NCBI GenBank assembly: GCA_020635115.1
Contig: JACKAK010000006.1
Span: 62,001-126,000, forward strand
From: Halobacteriovoraceae bacterium
GTDB taxonomy: Bacteria > Bdellovibrionota > Bacteriovoracia > Bacteriovoracales > Bacteriovoracaceae
Length of the DNA stretch: 64,000 bases
Direction: 5' to 3'
Below the pieces are notes generated by a model that saw only the letters and a list, made by a program, of their open reading frames with translations, was not told the DNA's origin and searched no databases. A program made the translations under genes and the position numbers. Numbering within the stretch: position 1 is the first letter of the stretch; every line of letters begins with the position of its first letter. This document shows, piece after piece, positions 63,344 through 64,000 of this stretch.

Positions 63344-64000
63344 AGTAGACCAGCTCTTTTTAAAAGAGGTTCTATACTAGGATCATGTCCACGAAATTTT
63401 CTATAAAGATCCATCGGATGTTCGCTGTTCCCCTTAGATAATATATTATCTCTAAAAGAATTTGCAGTTTCTTTATCAAATATGCCTCTACTTTTGAAAA
63501 GCTCAAATGCATCAGCATCTAACACTTCGGCCCATTTGTAGCTGTAATAACCCGCTGAATATCCTCCGGCAAAAATATGTCCAAATGATGTAGAGAAAAT
63601 AGCACCTTCTACAGGATCTAAGATTTGAAACTTTTTCATAACTTCTTTTTCAAACTCATAAATACTATGGATAGAAGATGGGTCTGTCACGTGCCAAGCA
63701 AGATCTATTGCTGCAAAAGATAGTTGCCTCATGGTCTGCCTGCCTTCTTGAAAAGAAAGTTCTTTTTTAATTTTTTCAAGCATTTCAGAAGAAAGTTTTT
63801 CACCAGTTTCATAATGTTCAGCAAATAAGTCTAAACACTCTTTTTCATAACACCAATTTTCTAAAATTTGGGAAGGAAGCTCAACAAAATCCCAAAGAAC
63901 ATTAGGTCCAGATAAAGTTTCATATTTCACGTTTGATAGCATTCCGTGTAGCGCATGTCCAAATTCATGAAACAGTGTTCTCACATCATTTAGAGTGAGA
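63340..64000 (-). CDS. M3-family metallopeptidase (oligopeptidase A/thimet-like), C-terminal part only
   Basis: The frame is open to the window edge at 64000, so the N-terminal part lies outside. The zinc motif reads TLFHEFGHALHG (HExxH). Downstream come the family features GPNVLWDFVELPSQILENW, in which the third zinc Glu occurs, and FAGGYSAGYYSYKWAEVLDADAF. The ending RGHDPSIEPLLKRAGLL is typical of oligopeptidase A. These enzymes degrade short peptides in the cytoplasm and would fit with the peptide importer in this window. The stop overlaps the amidase stop by four bases. Confidence 0.93.
   Translation of the reverse strand, partial: LTLNDVRTLFHEFGHALHGMLSNVKYETLSGPNVLWDFVELPSQILENWCYEKECLDLFAEHYETGEKLSSEMLEKIKKELSFQEGRQTMRQLSFAAIDLAWHVTDPSSIHSIYEFEKEVMKKFQILDPVEGAIFSTSFGHIFAGGYSAGYYSYKWAEVLDADAFELFKSRGIFDKETANSFRDNILSKGNSEHPMDLYRKFRGHDPSIEPLLKRAGLL

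Overview
This window is AT-rich (about one-third G+C by eye) and gene-dense. It comes from a Gram-negative bacterium: there are many lipoproteins with lipoboxes, an outer-membrane barrel ending in Phe, and cell-wall enzymes. The gene content (two large chemosensory loci, a ScfR/RamB-like regulator, a PhaR-like regulator, a bacterial Suv3 helicase, twin ArsA ATPases beside a T. ferrooxidans-type GshA) fits a Bdellovibrionota/Bacteriovoracales-like predatory or free-living lineage. That placement is inferred from gene content, since no rRNA is present.

Layout. 0-9.6 kb: subtilase fragment, YceI protein, a small unknown gene with a very close promoter, ScfR-like regulator, ABC-F ATPase, TypA/BipA GTPase, an OmpR-type regulator behind a TTAAG-rich leader, and a MurG-type glycosyltransferase. 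9.8-14.0 kb: chemosensory locus 1 (CheA, CheW, and a CheR-receiver-CheB fusion whose CheB part looks catalytically dead). 14.1-16.2 kb: sialidase-fold protein coupled to a DUF115/GT42-like protein, then a small lipoprotein. 16.1-18.2 kb: a gene graveyard with a decayed secreted Cys-rich gene, a frameshifted ISL3-family transposase remnant, hairpins and a diverged 70-bp direct repeat. 18.2-20.0 kb: secreted caspase-like protein. 20.06 kb: tRNA-Leu(UAG).

20.2-29.7 kb (minus strand): a complete dipeptide/oligopeptide ABC importer, followed by two unknown genes, one a large coiled-coil protein. 29.9-32.4 kb: a TPR lipoprotein and an overlapping second lipoprotein. 32.8-39.1 kb (plus strand): PhaR-like regulator, outer-membrane barrel, two ArsA/Get3-like ATPases, glutamate-cysteine ligase, cystathionine beta-synthase-like and gamma-lyase-like enzymes. 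The last three form a plausible route from homocysteine through cysteine to gamma-glutamylcysteine. 39.1-41.8 kb: secreted hypothetical protein, SpoIIE-like phosphatase and an HD-GYP protein.

41.8-54.2 kb (minus strand): chemosensory locus 2, a nine-gene operon encoding CheA, CheW, a membrane-free receptor with three 120-residue PAS-type repeats, CheB, an Hpt protein, CheY, CheR, an Hpt-receiver protein and a second receiver-containing CheA. 54.3-59.4 kb (minus strand): Suv3-type helicase, DUF455 ferritin-like protein, an ATP-grasp-like protein and a Lys-rich membrane-anchored protein. 59.5-64 kb: nitronate monooxygenase, MFS exporter, N-acetylmuramoyl-L-alanine amidase and the C-terminal part of an M3 oligopeptidase. 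Across the window the tetranucleotide GGCC is strikingly over-represented for such an AT-rich sequence.
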